Below the pieces are notes generated by a model. It worked only from the letters and a program-made list of their open reading frames with translations, had not been told where the DNA came from and did not search any database. A stretch of DNA of 64,000 bases, taken from contig JAWLGP010000025.1 of the NCBI GenBank assembly GCA_041685045.1, forward strand, positions 1 through 64,000, given 5' to 3'. Position numbers and translations under genes: made by a program. Shown piece by piece: positions 52,990-60,477 of the stretch (positions are counted from its first letter, which is position 1; each line of letters starts with the position of its first letter). This stretch comes from Thiohalomonas sp041685045 (GTDB lineage: Bacteria; Pseudomonadota; Gammaproteobacteria; Thiohalomonadales; Thiohalomonadaceae).

Positions 52990-53023
52990 CGTCAATCCCT
53001 CCGTCAACTCGTCGATATTGCCG

Positions 53024-54406
53024 TCACCGCGCGCCACGGCCGAAGACCACGACTTCAACCGTTTGCAGCAGGATCAGAAGATCCAGAAAGAGGCTGTGGT
53101 TTTTCAAATAATAGAGGTCGAATTGAAGCTTTTCCGCCGCATCTTCCTCCGAGGCGCCATAGTGATAGCGCAGCTGTGCCCAGCCGGTCAGACCCGGTTT
53201 GATGCGGTGGCGCTCGGCATAGAACGGGATCGTGGCGGCAAGCTGGCGGACGAACTCCGGGCGTTCCGGTCGGGGCCCGACGAAACCCATGTCGCCGCGC
53301 AGGATGTTGAACAGCTGCGGCAGTTCGTCGATCCGCAGGCGGCGAATGACCCGGCCGACGCGGGTCACCCGCGCATCGTTCGCCTCCGCCCAGCGCGCCA
53401 CGCCATCGCTTTCGGCATCCTGGCGCATGCTGCGAAACTTCAGCAGCTCGAACAGGGCGCCGTGTTCGCCCACCCGTTGTTGGCGGTAGAGCACCGGGGC
53501 CCCGTCCTCGATCCGGATGGCCAGCGCCGTCAGCAGCATGATGGGTGCCGTGGTCACCAGCAGCCCGCCGGCGACCAGGATGTCGAACAGGCGTCTCCCG
53601 TAGCGCGCAAACTCGCCATTGCGAAAGCCGTCAGACGCCAGCAGCCAGCCGGTCGACAGCAGCTCGATGGAGATCTTCCCGGTCTCCCGTTCGAAGAAGG
53701 TGTTCTCATCGAGAACGGTCACCCCGTTCGCCTTGCACGCCATCAACTCATCCATTGGCAAGTTGTTGCGCCGCTCGCTGACGGCAATGACCAACTCTTC
53801 ACAGTGCAGCGCCGGCATCAGCTCCTGCAGCGGACGCTTGCGGTCGACCACTCGCGCCGGGTCCACTTGAACCGGCTCGCCCTCAATCGGGATGAAACCC
53901 ACGATACGTGCGCCCATGTGGTGCTTGCCCGCCAGTGCCCGGTCCAGGGCCAGCGCCTTGTGCCCGGCACCGAGCACAAGGGCCTTGCGGTTCAGGGCGC
54001 GACTGCCGACCAGACGCTCAAACAGCAGCCGGTTGAAGATGATGCCGGTCACCGACATCAAGCCGGCGTTGGCCAGGACGCTCCGCTCCAGAAACAGCGA
54101 GGGAATCACGTAAAAAACGATGGCAAGCAATGCGCCTCCGACCACGACGCCGACCAGCAGGCGCAACAGGTACGGGCCGAAGCCCTCGCCGGTTCGGGTC
54201 TGGTACAGCCCCATGGAGGCGATGGAGAGGGTCATCACCAGGGCGAAGGCGAGGGCCTTGCTGGTGACGCTGGTGCTGACGGCGGCTTCGGCGCCGTGCC
54301 ACTGTGCCGCCGTATACCCTGCCAGGAAACAGAGCGTGAATTCGACACCGGCGAGCAGCAACAGGGGTAAGGGGAGATAGTGTCCGAACAACCGAACGGT
54401 GGGCAT
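53024..54406 (-). CDS. XrtA-type undecaprenyl-phosphate sugar transferase
   Basis: A 460-aa polyprenyl glycosylphosphotransferase. Four or five membrane helices occupy the first 140 residues, then a CoA-binding-like domain (KALVLGAGHKALALDRAL). The C-terminal bacterial sugar transferase domain starts after a further helix (RLFDILVAGGLLVTTAPIMLLTALAIRI), with QQRVGEHGALFELLKFRSM, RIDELPQLFNILRGDMGFVGPRPERPEFV and GLTGWAQLRYHYG. It attaches the first sugar to the lipid carrier. It is the first gene of the operon; CAGGAG precedes ATG 54406. Its length and neighbours match the group in XrtA loci (TIGR03013 type). Confidence 0.92.
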   Translation of the reverse strand: MPTVRLFGHYLPLPLLLLAGVEFTLCFLAGYTAAQWHGAEAAVSTSVTSKALAFALVMTLSIASMGLYQTRTGEGFGPYLLRLLVGVVVGGALLAIVFYVIPSLFLERSVLANAGLMSVTGIIFNRLLFERLVGSRALNRKALVLGAGHKALALDRALAGKHHMGARIVGFIPIEGEPVQVDPARVVDRKRPLQELMPALHCEELVIAVSERRNNLPMDELMACKANGVTVLDENTFFERETGKISIELLSTGWLLASDGFRNGEFARYGRRLFDILVAGGLLVTTAPIMLLTALAIRIEDGAPVLYRQQRVGEHGALFELLKFRSMRQDAESDGVARWAEANDARVTRVGRVIRRLRIDELPQLFNILRGDMGFVGPRPERPEFVRQLAATIPFYAERHRIKPGLTGWAQLRYHYGASEEDAAEKLQFDLYYLKNHSLFLDLLILLQTVEVVVFGRGAR

Positions 54407-54443
54407 CCAATGCTCCTGGCGATTCTTTCCGTCGAAAGCGATC

Positions 54444-54462
54444 GGTAGGTGATTCCCCTACC
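54444..54462 (-). promoter_or_regulatory. Palindrome in the leader of the exopolysaccharide operon
   Basis: GGTAGG-TGATTCC-CCTACC (54444-54462) is a 6-bp-arm inverted repeat 38 nt before the start codon of the sugar transferase gene. A second, imperfect pair (CAGACC/CAGACTG, near 54465-54480) lies just upstream. In an untranslated leader ahead of an operon this might be a regulator site or leader hairpin. Confidence 0.4.
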
Positions 54463-54629
54463 TTCAGACCATACAGACTGTACCCACCATGTATAGACGC
54501 AGCCTCTCGCGCTGGCAACCGGAGTCCGGAGACTGTGAGCTGCTGAAGCGGCCACCGCGGAGACCCGGAGGCGGCAACGACACCCGGAAACTCAGCGCGA
54601 AAGAGATCGCTCCAACTGTCCTGCGGTTT

Positions 54630-55538
54630 TCAGCGACCCGGCAGCGAGGAGACGATCCCGCGGCGCCGAAGCCAGCTTCGGTAGTGCGACTTGTCCCCGA
54701 GGATTCGATGCAGATAGCGCAGGTTCTGCTCGACGGAGCGATGGAACGGATCTTCCTCGAAGCCCCAACGCACCCGGGCATGGGTCCTGAGGAAGGTGTC
54801 GGCGCGCTCGAAATCGCCCTCCAGCCGCTGTGTGACCACATCGCTGTAGAACGACGGCGTCTTCTCCAACAGTTCGAGTTCCGACTCGTAGCCCGGAATG
54901 CGGGCCTCGCGAAATTCCCGATACAACAACAGGAGCTTTTCAAGGTAGGCGCGATCGGCCATTTGCGCCACTACGTCCGCGGTTCCGAGGATCTGACCCA
55001 GCACGCGGATTTCCCGGTCCCGAAACGCGATCTCCCCAATCGAGGTGCCGAGTTTGGTACAGAGAATGATGTGGGTCGCATCGACAACGTCATCCGGACC
55101 AAAGCCGTGTTCGGTGAAATAGCGCTCCGTGAACTGGATACTGCGGTCCTCGTGGCCGACCGTGAAGCGGGCTCCGGTCCCCTCGGTCTCGTCGCGGCGA
55201 CGGATGAGCCCGACATCGTGGAACAGGGCACAGGCCAGCACCAGCAGTTTGCCCCGACTGCTGATGCGCACCCCCTCGAAGTGCGCGCCGTAAACCATGG
55301 CGGTTACGCAGAGCAGGACCGCACTGGTGTGCTCCAAGTCGTGGTACCAGGCATCGCTGGCGCAATAACCGGGATAGTCCCCCTGGAACAGTCTCACCAC
55401 GTCCCGGTAGAGCGAGCGCAACCGATCGGCCTCGAACGCCGGGTCGATGGTGACCAACGGTTCGAGCACCTCACGCTCGACCGCCTCCGGGTCTGCCGGA
55501 TGGATCAGGTCATACAGTTTTGCGTTATCCATTCCCAT
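54630..55538 (-). CDS. HD-domain phosphohydrolase of unknown substrate
   Basis: A protein of about 302 aa with an HD domain. YHDLEHTSAVLLCVTAMVYGAHF supplies the first histidines, and VLACALFHDVGLIRRRDE carries the HD pair near residue 110-125. VGHEDRSIQFTERYF and LGQILGTADVVAQMADRAYLEKL supply later metal ligands. It resembles stand-alone HD-type hydrolases that cleave phosphomonoesters or cyclic nucleotides. Several starts are possible (GTG 55556, ATG 55538, ATG 55532); none has a clear ribosome-binding site. It is divergent from the FeoB-like gene and upstream of the exopolysaccharide operon on the same strand, but 223 nt away. Confidence 0.75.
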   Translation of the reverse strand: MGMDNAKLYDLIHPADPEAVEREVLEPLVTIDPAFEADRLRSLYRDVVRLFQGDYPGYCASDAWYHDLEHTSAVLLCVTAMVYGAHFEGVRISSRGKLLVLACALFHDVGLIRRRDETEGTGARFTVGHEDRSIQFTERYFTEHGFGPDDVVDATHIILCTKLGTSIGEIAFRDREIRVLGQILGTADVVAQMADRAYLEKLLLLYREFREARIPGYESELELLEKTPSFYSDVVTQRLEGDFERADTFLRTHARVRWGFEEDPFHRSVEQNLRYLHRILGDKSHYRSWLRRRGIVSSLPGR

Positions 55539-55653
55539 AAGCCTGGCAATCACCAACAGGTTTGGACTGGTAATTACCGCGCGGGTTCACGTCGGCCGCT
55601 GCTGTGAACGGCTCACTGGACCAAATCCCTCTGGTCCGGGACAATGCGCAGCG

Positions 55654-57708
55654 ATGACCAAGTCTGTCGAAACCGTAGTCCCGATCCCGGTCCGTCTGTT
55701 CCGGGGTGAGCACCGCCTGCGCATCGCCCTCACCGGTCTGCCGAACAGCGGCAAGAGTACCCTGTTCGACGCCGTCGCCAGCACCTCGGTCCACAGCGGC
55801 GAGTTGAGCGGCACCCACAACGCCTACCGCGACTGTTCGGTACAGATTGGCCTCGACGAGGCGCGGGTGGTGGACCTGCCGAGCGTTCGCTCCCTGCACC
55901 TGCTGCGGCAGGACGAGCGGGTCGGACTGCAGTACCTGCTGTGGGGCGACGAGCCACCGCCGGTGGCCGCCCACGACGCCACCGCCCCGCCGGCACCGTT
56001 TGCACCGCCGGACGTCATCATCCAGGTGGTGGATGCCACCGCCCTCGACCGCCACCTGGAACTCAGCCTGGAGCTGACCCAGCTGGGCCGGCCAATGGTC
56101 ATCGCCCTCAACATGATGGACGAGGCGGCCAAGAAAGGGATGCACATCAACAGCAAGGCCCTGAGTCGTCAGCTGGGCATCCCCGTGATCCCGACCGTGG
56201 CCCTGATGGGGCACGGGATCTCCGAGCTGTTCGCCACCGCGGTAGACGCCGTGCGCCAGAAGGTCTGTCCGCTGGCACAATCGGCCAGTGCGCACATCTG
56301 CGAACCGCTCAGGCCACTCGGGCAACTGCTCAACCGGCCGGAGATCCAGGCGGCGTTTCGCGTTCCCCACCCGTTCCTGCTGATGCAGGTTGCGATGGGA
56401 GATCGCTACTTCATGGACGAGATGAACCAACACTTCCCCCACCTCGTCCCCGCCATCGACCAGCTGCGGATGGAGGCCGAGCGCAGCCTGCCGCGGCCGA
56501 TCGACGAGGAGTTGCACGCCGACCGTCACCATCGTGCGTCCATTCTGTTCGAAAACGTCACCCGCATCGGCGCACCACACGAAGGCAGCGGTTGGCGATA
56601 CTGGCTCGACGAGCTGTTCCTGCACCCGCACTGGGGCCTGCTCGGCAGTCTGGCCGTTTTCGCAGCGGTCCTGTTCGTGGTGTTCGAGGTCAGTGCCTGG
56701 CTGGACGGCCTCACCGCCGCCCGCCTGATCGACTGGGTGGCCGACTGGCAACCCGACACCACCGGTGGCGTGATTGGCCGGGCCGTGGTGGATGGCTTGA
56801 TTGGGCTGGTTGGCATCGTCATCCCTTACATGCTCCCGCTGGTCATGCTGCTGGTGGCCATGGAGGAGACCGGCGTGATGCACCGCATCGCCTTTGTCCT
56901 GGACCGCGGCTTCCACCGCGTGGGCCTGCACGGCAGTGTTGCGGTGCCCTTCCTGCTGGGGCTCGGCTGCAACGTCCCGGCTCTGTCCGCGGCGGCGGCC
57001 ACCACCAAGGGCCGGGCGCGGGTGGTCGCTTCCCTTTTGATCACCTTTGTCCCCTGCTCGGCCCGCTCCGCCATTATCCTGGCGCTCGCGGGCAAATACC
57101 TCGGCGGCCTCGGCGTGCTCGCCATGTTTCTGCTCACCGTCACCGTGATTGCGGTGGTCGGCCAGCTGCTGGCGCGGCGCTTCCCCGAAACCGGTCCGGG
57201 CCAGGTGCAGGAGATCCCACCCTACGCCCTGCCCGATTGGCGAACGCTGCTGGCCAGCACCTGGGCCCGCACCAGCGATATCCTCACCATCGTCACCCCG
57301 CTGCTGGTGGGCGGGAGCGTGGTGTTGGCACTGCTCTCCCATTTCGGGGCCGACAGCTTCGTCAACACGCTGCTGACCCCGATCACCGCCTGGTGGCTGG
57401 GGCTGCCGGTGGTGCTGGGCGTCCCCATCCTGTTCGGCATCCTGCGCAAGGAGCTGTCGCTGCTGATGGTCTATCAGGCGCTCGGGACCTTCGAAGTGGG
57501 TACCGTGCTGGATACCATCCAGATCATTACCTTTCTCATCTTCCTCACCTTCTATGTGCCCTGCGTCGCCACTTTCGCCGTGATGCTGAAGACCATCGGC
57601 CGTCGCGAGGCGCTGTTTGCCGTCTCGCTGTCGGTGGCGGTGGCGCTGCTGGTGGCGGGGGTGATCCGCATTCTGCTCGGCACCTTCGGCTACCTGGTCG
57701 GCACCTGA
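55654..57708 (+). CDS. feoB: FeoB-like ferrous iron transporter (orphan)
   Basis: A 684-aa protein: an N-terminal GTPase domain, then multiple membrane helices. G1 is ALTGLPNSGKST (residues 25-36) and G4 is NMMD (153-156). The G3 motif reads DLPS (74-77) where FeoB normally has DLPG. The channel motifs GLGCNVPALSAAAATTKGR and FVPCSARSAIILALAG (two cysteines) match the FeoB gate regions. It is shorter than E. coli FeoB (773) and has no feoA or feoC beside it. ATG 55654 is chosen; upstream frame is not family-like. It may transport Fe(II) or another divalent metal. Confidence 0.85.
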   Translation: MTKSVETVVPIPVRLFRGEHRLRIALTGLPNSGKSTLFDAVASTSVHSGELSGTHNAYRDCSVQIGLDEARVVDLPSVRSLHLLRQDERVGLQYLLWGDEPPPVAAHDATAPPAPFAPPDVIIQVVDATALDRHLELSLELTQLGRPMVIALNMMDEAAKKGMHINSKALSRQLGIPVIPTVALMGHGISELFATAVDAVRQKVCPLAQSASAHICEPLRPLGQLLNRPEIQAAFRVPHPFLLMQVAMGDRYFMDEMNQHFPHLVPAIDQLRMEAERSLPRPIDEELHADRHHRASILFENVTRIGAPHEGSGWRYWLDELFLHPHWGLLGSLAVFAAVLFVVFEVSAWLDGLTAARLIDWVADWQPDTTGGVIGRAVVDGLIGLVGIVIPYMLPLVMLLVAMEETGVMHRIAFVLDRGFHRVGLHGSVAVPFLLGLGCNVPALSAAAATTKGRARVVASLLITFVPCSARSAIILALAGKYLGGLGVLAMFLLTVTVIAVVGQLLARRFPETGPGQVQEIPPYALPDWRTLLASTWARTSDILTIVTPLLVGGSVVLALLSHFGADSFVNTLLTPITAWWLGLPVVLGVPILFGILRKELSLLMVYQALGTFEVGTVLDTIQIITFLIFLTFYVPCVATFAVMLKTIGRREALFAVSLSVAVALLVAGVIRILLGTFGYLVGT

Positions 57709-57720
57709 TCCGTCGGTCCA

Positions 57721-58719
57721 TCACGCCGGGAGCGCGTGGTTGACCTGCATTCGAAACCCGGACAACGACGTGTCGGCGCCGATCCCCTGGCGTTTCAATG
57801 CCCAGGGCGAGCCCCCCGCACGATTCGCTCCGGGCTCGGTGGTCACCGCCGCGGTGATGCCGTGCTCCCGCAAAATCGCCACGGTGTTCCGGTCGTAGTC
57901 TTCCGCCCGCCCGTTCGGGTACGCGAACAGGCGACAGGGTTGGCCGGCCAGCGCCTCGGTCGCGTGCACCGAAGCGGCGATCTCCTCGCGCTGTTCGGCT
58001 TCGGACAGGCGCGAGAGGATGGCATGCGTGCGGGTATGGGCACCGAACTCGATCAGACCGGAGCGGGCCATGGTGCCAACGCTCTCCGGGTTCAGCATAC
58101 GAAATGGTGAGTCGCGTCCGACCACCCCGCTCCCGCCCAGTGCCGACACGATCCGGGACACCTCTTCCTGCAGTTCCGGCTGCGGCATGCGCTTGAGCGC
58201 AGCCTGTAGACGGGTGCTCAGTCGCTGTCGCGAAATGCGCCCCCCCAATTCGAGCGACTCCCCCTGCCACTGCAGGTGGGGCCGTGAACTGCGGGCCAGG
58301 GCGTCCAGGAGCTGGCAGAACCAGACCGTGCGGTCGGTACCGATCAGGCCGGTGGTGAGGAACATCGTCGCCGGCAGGCCCAGGCGCCGCAGAATCGGGA
58401 AGGCGACGTCATGATTGTTCTGGAAGCCATCGTCAAAGGTGATCGCCAAGGTGGGCCGTTCAATCGCTCCCTGCCCGAGGCGGTCCACCGCCTCCGCCAG
58501 CGGCAGGACCTCAAACCGTTGCGCCAGGTACTCCAGCTGTGCCGTGAAGCGCTCTACCGGAATGAAGCACCAGTCGTCGACCGGCAGCGGCTGTTCGACC
58601 ACTGCGTGGTACATCACGATAGTCAAACAGCGCGGACAGGTCCGTCGGTGCACCAGCTCCGGGACCTGCATCCCGGCCAGCACCCGGAAAGCTCCCTCCT
58701 TCAGGTTGCGCTTGAGCAC
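57721..58719 (-). CDS. Polysaccharide deacetylase (NodB domain)
   Basis: A 332-aa carbohydrate esterase family 4 enzyme. LTIVMYHAV near 32 precedes the NodB core: LAITFDDGFQNNHDVAFPILRRLGLPATMFLTTGLIG (residues about 91-127, with the metal-binding DD pair) and IEFGAHTRTHAILSRL near 222-237 (HxxxH). A late RLFAYPNGR provides further active-site residues. It begins at GTG 58719 with GAGGAG upstream and overlaps the previous gene by 19 nt. It is not the DUF3473-bearing XrtA deacetylase, but may act on the same or another polysaccharide. Convergent with feoB, 12 nt apart. Confidence 0.9.
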   Translation of the reverse strand: MLKRNLKEGAFRVLAGMQVPELVHRRTCPRCLTIVMYHAVVEQPLPVDDWCFIPVERFTAQLEYLAQRFEVLPLAEAVDRLGQGAIERPTLAITFDDGFQNNHDVAFPILRRLGLPATMFLTTGLIGTDRTVWFCQLLDALARSSRPHLQWQGESLELGGRISRQRLSTRLQAALKRMPQPELQEEVSRIVSALGGSGVVGRDSPFRMLNPESVGTMARSGLIEFGAHTRTHAILSRLSEAEQREEIAASVHATEALAGQPCRLFAYPNGRAEDYDRNTVAILREHGITAAVTTEPGANRAGGSPWALKRQGIGADTSLSGFRMQVNHALPA

Positions 58720-59657
58720 CGCGGTGGCTCCTCAACTGCCGCCAGGCGCGGCACGCTGGCCGTTTCCCAGCCGAACAGCTGCTTTCGGGGCCAGATCAGC
58801 AGGTAGTGGGCAGGGGTATAACGCCGGGTTTCGTACAGCATCCGCCGCTTACGGGATTTCAGGGTCGCCAGCCGAATGGCCGCAGGCGTCGTCCCCACCC
58901 GGAAAACCTTGGCGCCGTAGCGGCGCGGGACCTGCTGAAGATAGGCCAGATGCGGACTGATCGACGCCAGCGCCGGGTCGTAGTACCAACTGCCGCCGAA
59001 CAGGCCACGCATTTGTGGATTGAGCCGCAGCAACTCGCAGACGGTACCGTAGCAGGCGTTGCGGGAGGTCTCGGAGAAACTGTCCAGATAGCGGTCCACC
59101 GCATGCAACTGGTAGTACCACTTGAAGTGCTTCATGCGGCCGAGCAGGTAGAGGCTCGCCTCGACGAACTGCCCCACCCCGCCACTGATCAGGAATTGAC
59201 GGGCGATGCCGCTGACCTCCACCACCCACGCCCCGCCCACCGGCAGCGCCTTCAGCGCCGCCACGGCCAGGTCCTTCAGGAAGGCATCGTCGCGATGATC
59301 GAAGGCCGAATCGGGCCTCTCCAGAAGCTCATCCATGAGTTGGGGATACCAGCGCTGTTCCGCCTCGTTGCGCACGGTTTCGGGCAGGGTTCGGTCGGAT
59401 CGCAGGCGACACAGCGAGGCGACGATCAGCCGGGCGATGGCAAAACGCAGGAGGTCGGCCCGAACCGCCGCCCCCGTTCCGAACTGGGCGTGATCCAACG
59501 CCTGGACAAACGGAGCGGGCAAACGGTCGTACGCGGTCGGTGTGCGCCGATATCCCGCCACCAGACGCTCGACATACCCGTTCCCCAGGCCGTGCCGACG
59601 CAGGCAAACGTCCCGCAGCTCGCCGGCCAACTCCCTCGCCCGCTTCTCCAGTTCCAT
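58701..59657 (-). CDS. Unknown protein coupled to the deacetylase
   Basis: A 318-aa protein I do not recognise. It is largely helical and basic, with no signal peptide or clear membrane segment. Distinct segments are LPVGGAWVVEVSGIARQFLISGGVGQF, YYQLHAVDRYLDSFSETSRNACYGTVCELLRL and LFGGSWYYDPALASISPHLAYLQQVPRRYGAKVFRVG. The last resembles a block I associate with hypothetical proteins near surface-polysaccharide genes, but I cannot name the family. ATG 59657 (MELEKRARELAGEL) is preferred to ATG 59717, which would add a glycine-rich leader. Its 19-nt overlap with the deacetylase suggests co-translation and a shared pathway. Confidence 0.7.
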   Translation of the reverse strand: MELEKRARELAGELRDVCLRRHGLGNGYVERLVAGYRRTPTAYDRLPAPFVQALDHAQFGTGAAVRADLLRFAIARLIVASLCRLRSDRTLPETVRNEAEQRWYPQLMDELLERPDSAFDHRDDAFLKDLAVAALKALPVGGAWVVEVSGIARQFLISGGVGQFVEASLYLLGRMKHFKWYYQLHAVDRYLDSFSETSRNACYGTVCELLRLNPQMRGLFGGSWYYDPALASISPHLAYLQQVPRRYGAKVFRVGTTPAAIRLATLKSRKRRMLYETRRYTPAHYLLIWPRKQLFGWETASVPRLAAVEEPPRCSSAT

Positions 59658-59990
59658 GGCTGTTTTCTGCCCGAAATAGTCGCCCCCGCGACCTATGCTC
59701 CCGCCGGGGCCAAACATGTCATCAAGAAAACGTTAGCACACAGGCCCGGACTCACCATGACGGTGCGCGCGGCCACGGCGGGAGCGTCCTCCCGTGGCAC
59801 GCGACCCCACCCTACAACCTTATGAATTAATTGGAAATTACAGATCACCCGTTGCCGCCTGGCCGGCTCCCGGCCCGCGAATTATTGGAGCCCGGTCGCC
59901 CGCCATGCAAAACCAGTTGACAACCGCCGCGGATGGCATTAAATCAGCGCCCATAAACCTCTCCACAACAACATCAGGAGCTGAGTCAGC
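59658..59990. other. Intergenic spacer, 333 nt, hairpin repeat, no gene
   Basis: This is the divergent spacer between the unknown minus-strand gene and the small acidic protein gene. It holds the GC hairpin at 59772-59798 and, next to it, an AT-rich stretch (CCTTATGAATTAATTGGAAATTACAG, near 59818-59843) that could contain a promoter for the plus gene. A 'GCCGG...CCGGC' stem near 59862-59876 is also present. Confidence 0.5.
59772..59798. repeat. Hairpin repeat with bulged stem
   Basis: GCCACGGCGGGAG (59772-59784) and CTCCCGTGGC (59789-59798) form a stem with a 3-base bulge and a short loop. 'CCACGGGAGGACGCTCCCG'-like sequences of this kind occur as dispersed palindromes in other gammaproteobacteria. 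No second copy is seen in this window. Confidence 0.5.
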
Positions 59991-60368
59991 ATGGCCGAAA
60001 ACCACCTTTGGTTCGGTTACTTGGAGGCAGGCGAGAAGAGCAGCCCGGTGGTCATGGACAACCGGCTTAGCACCGGCCAGTCGGACACGATCTATGTCTA
60101 TAACCATCGCCGCGGCGCCATTCTCGAGTACAAACGCGAGATCGCCGAGAGCAAGCTGCGTGAGCTGAAGGCTGACGAGAAGGGCCTGACCGGGGAGTTG
60201 AACACCGCCTACCGCAAGGTCCGGAACGGCTTCACTCCGCGCGGCGCCAAGATCAGCAACATCCCCGAAAAGGGACGACCGGCCCCCGCCAAGAGTGCTG
60301 CCAAGGATTTCGAACTCGAAGAAGACTACGACGACGATGTCGCCGTCATTGAGGACGACGACGAATAG
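59991..60368 (+). CDS. Small acidic-tailed protein of unknown function
   Basis: A 125-aa soluble protein. The N-terminal part is compact (HLWFGYLEAGEKSSPVVMDNRL, DTIYVYNHRRGAILEYKREIAESKLREL), then a basic helical linker with KGLTGELNTAYRKVRNGFTPRG, and an extremely acidic C terminus (DFELEEDYDDDVAVIEDDDE). I recall similar short proteins in sulfur-oxidising gammaproteobacteria, but no function is known to me. AGGAGC precedes ATG 59991. It is monocistronic: an intrinsic terminator follows, and both flanking genes are on minus. Confidence 0.85.
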   Translation: MAENHLWFGYLEAGEKSSPVVMDNRLSTGQSDTIYVYNHRRGAILEYKREIAESKLRELKADEKGLTGELNTAYRKVRNGFTPRGAKISNIPEKGRPAPAKSAAKDFELEEDYDDDVAVIEDDDE

Positions 60369-60412
60369 CCCCTTCCCAAGGCGCATTGGCCAATCAAAAT
60401 CCGCGAACGAGA

Positions 60413-60444
60413 AAAACCCCGGCAGACGCGCCTGCCGGGGTTTT
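60413..60444. terminator. Bidirectional intrinsic terminator
   Basis: AAAACCCCGGCAG and CTGCCGGGGTTTT form a 13-bp stem with its A/T ends, around a 6-base loop. It gives a T-run on both strands. It lies between the convergent small acidic protein gene and the CHAT-domain gene and would end both transcripts. Confidence 0.88.
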
Positions 60445-60477
60445 GGTCTGGCGTTTCGACAAACACCACCTGCCGCC

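Noticed and set aside
55525..57342. 605-codon open frame on minus opposite feoB
   Set aside because: The translation is low-complexity His/Gln/Gly-rich sequence and lies opposite a clear FeoB-like protein.
47398..59657. Horizontal transfer of the exopolysaccharide region
   Set aside because: I see no integrase, tRNA target, flanking repeat or marked base-composition change; transfer cannot be supported from the window alone.
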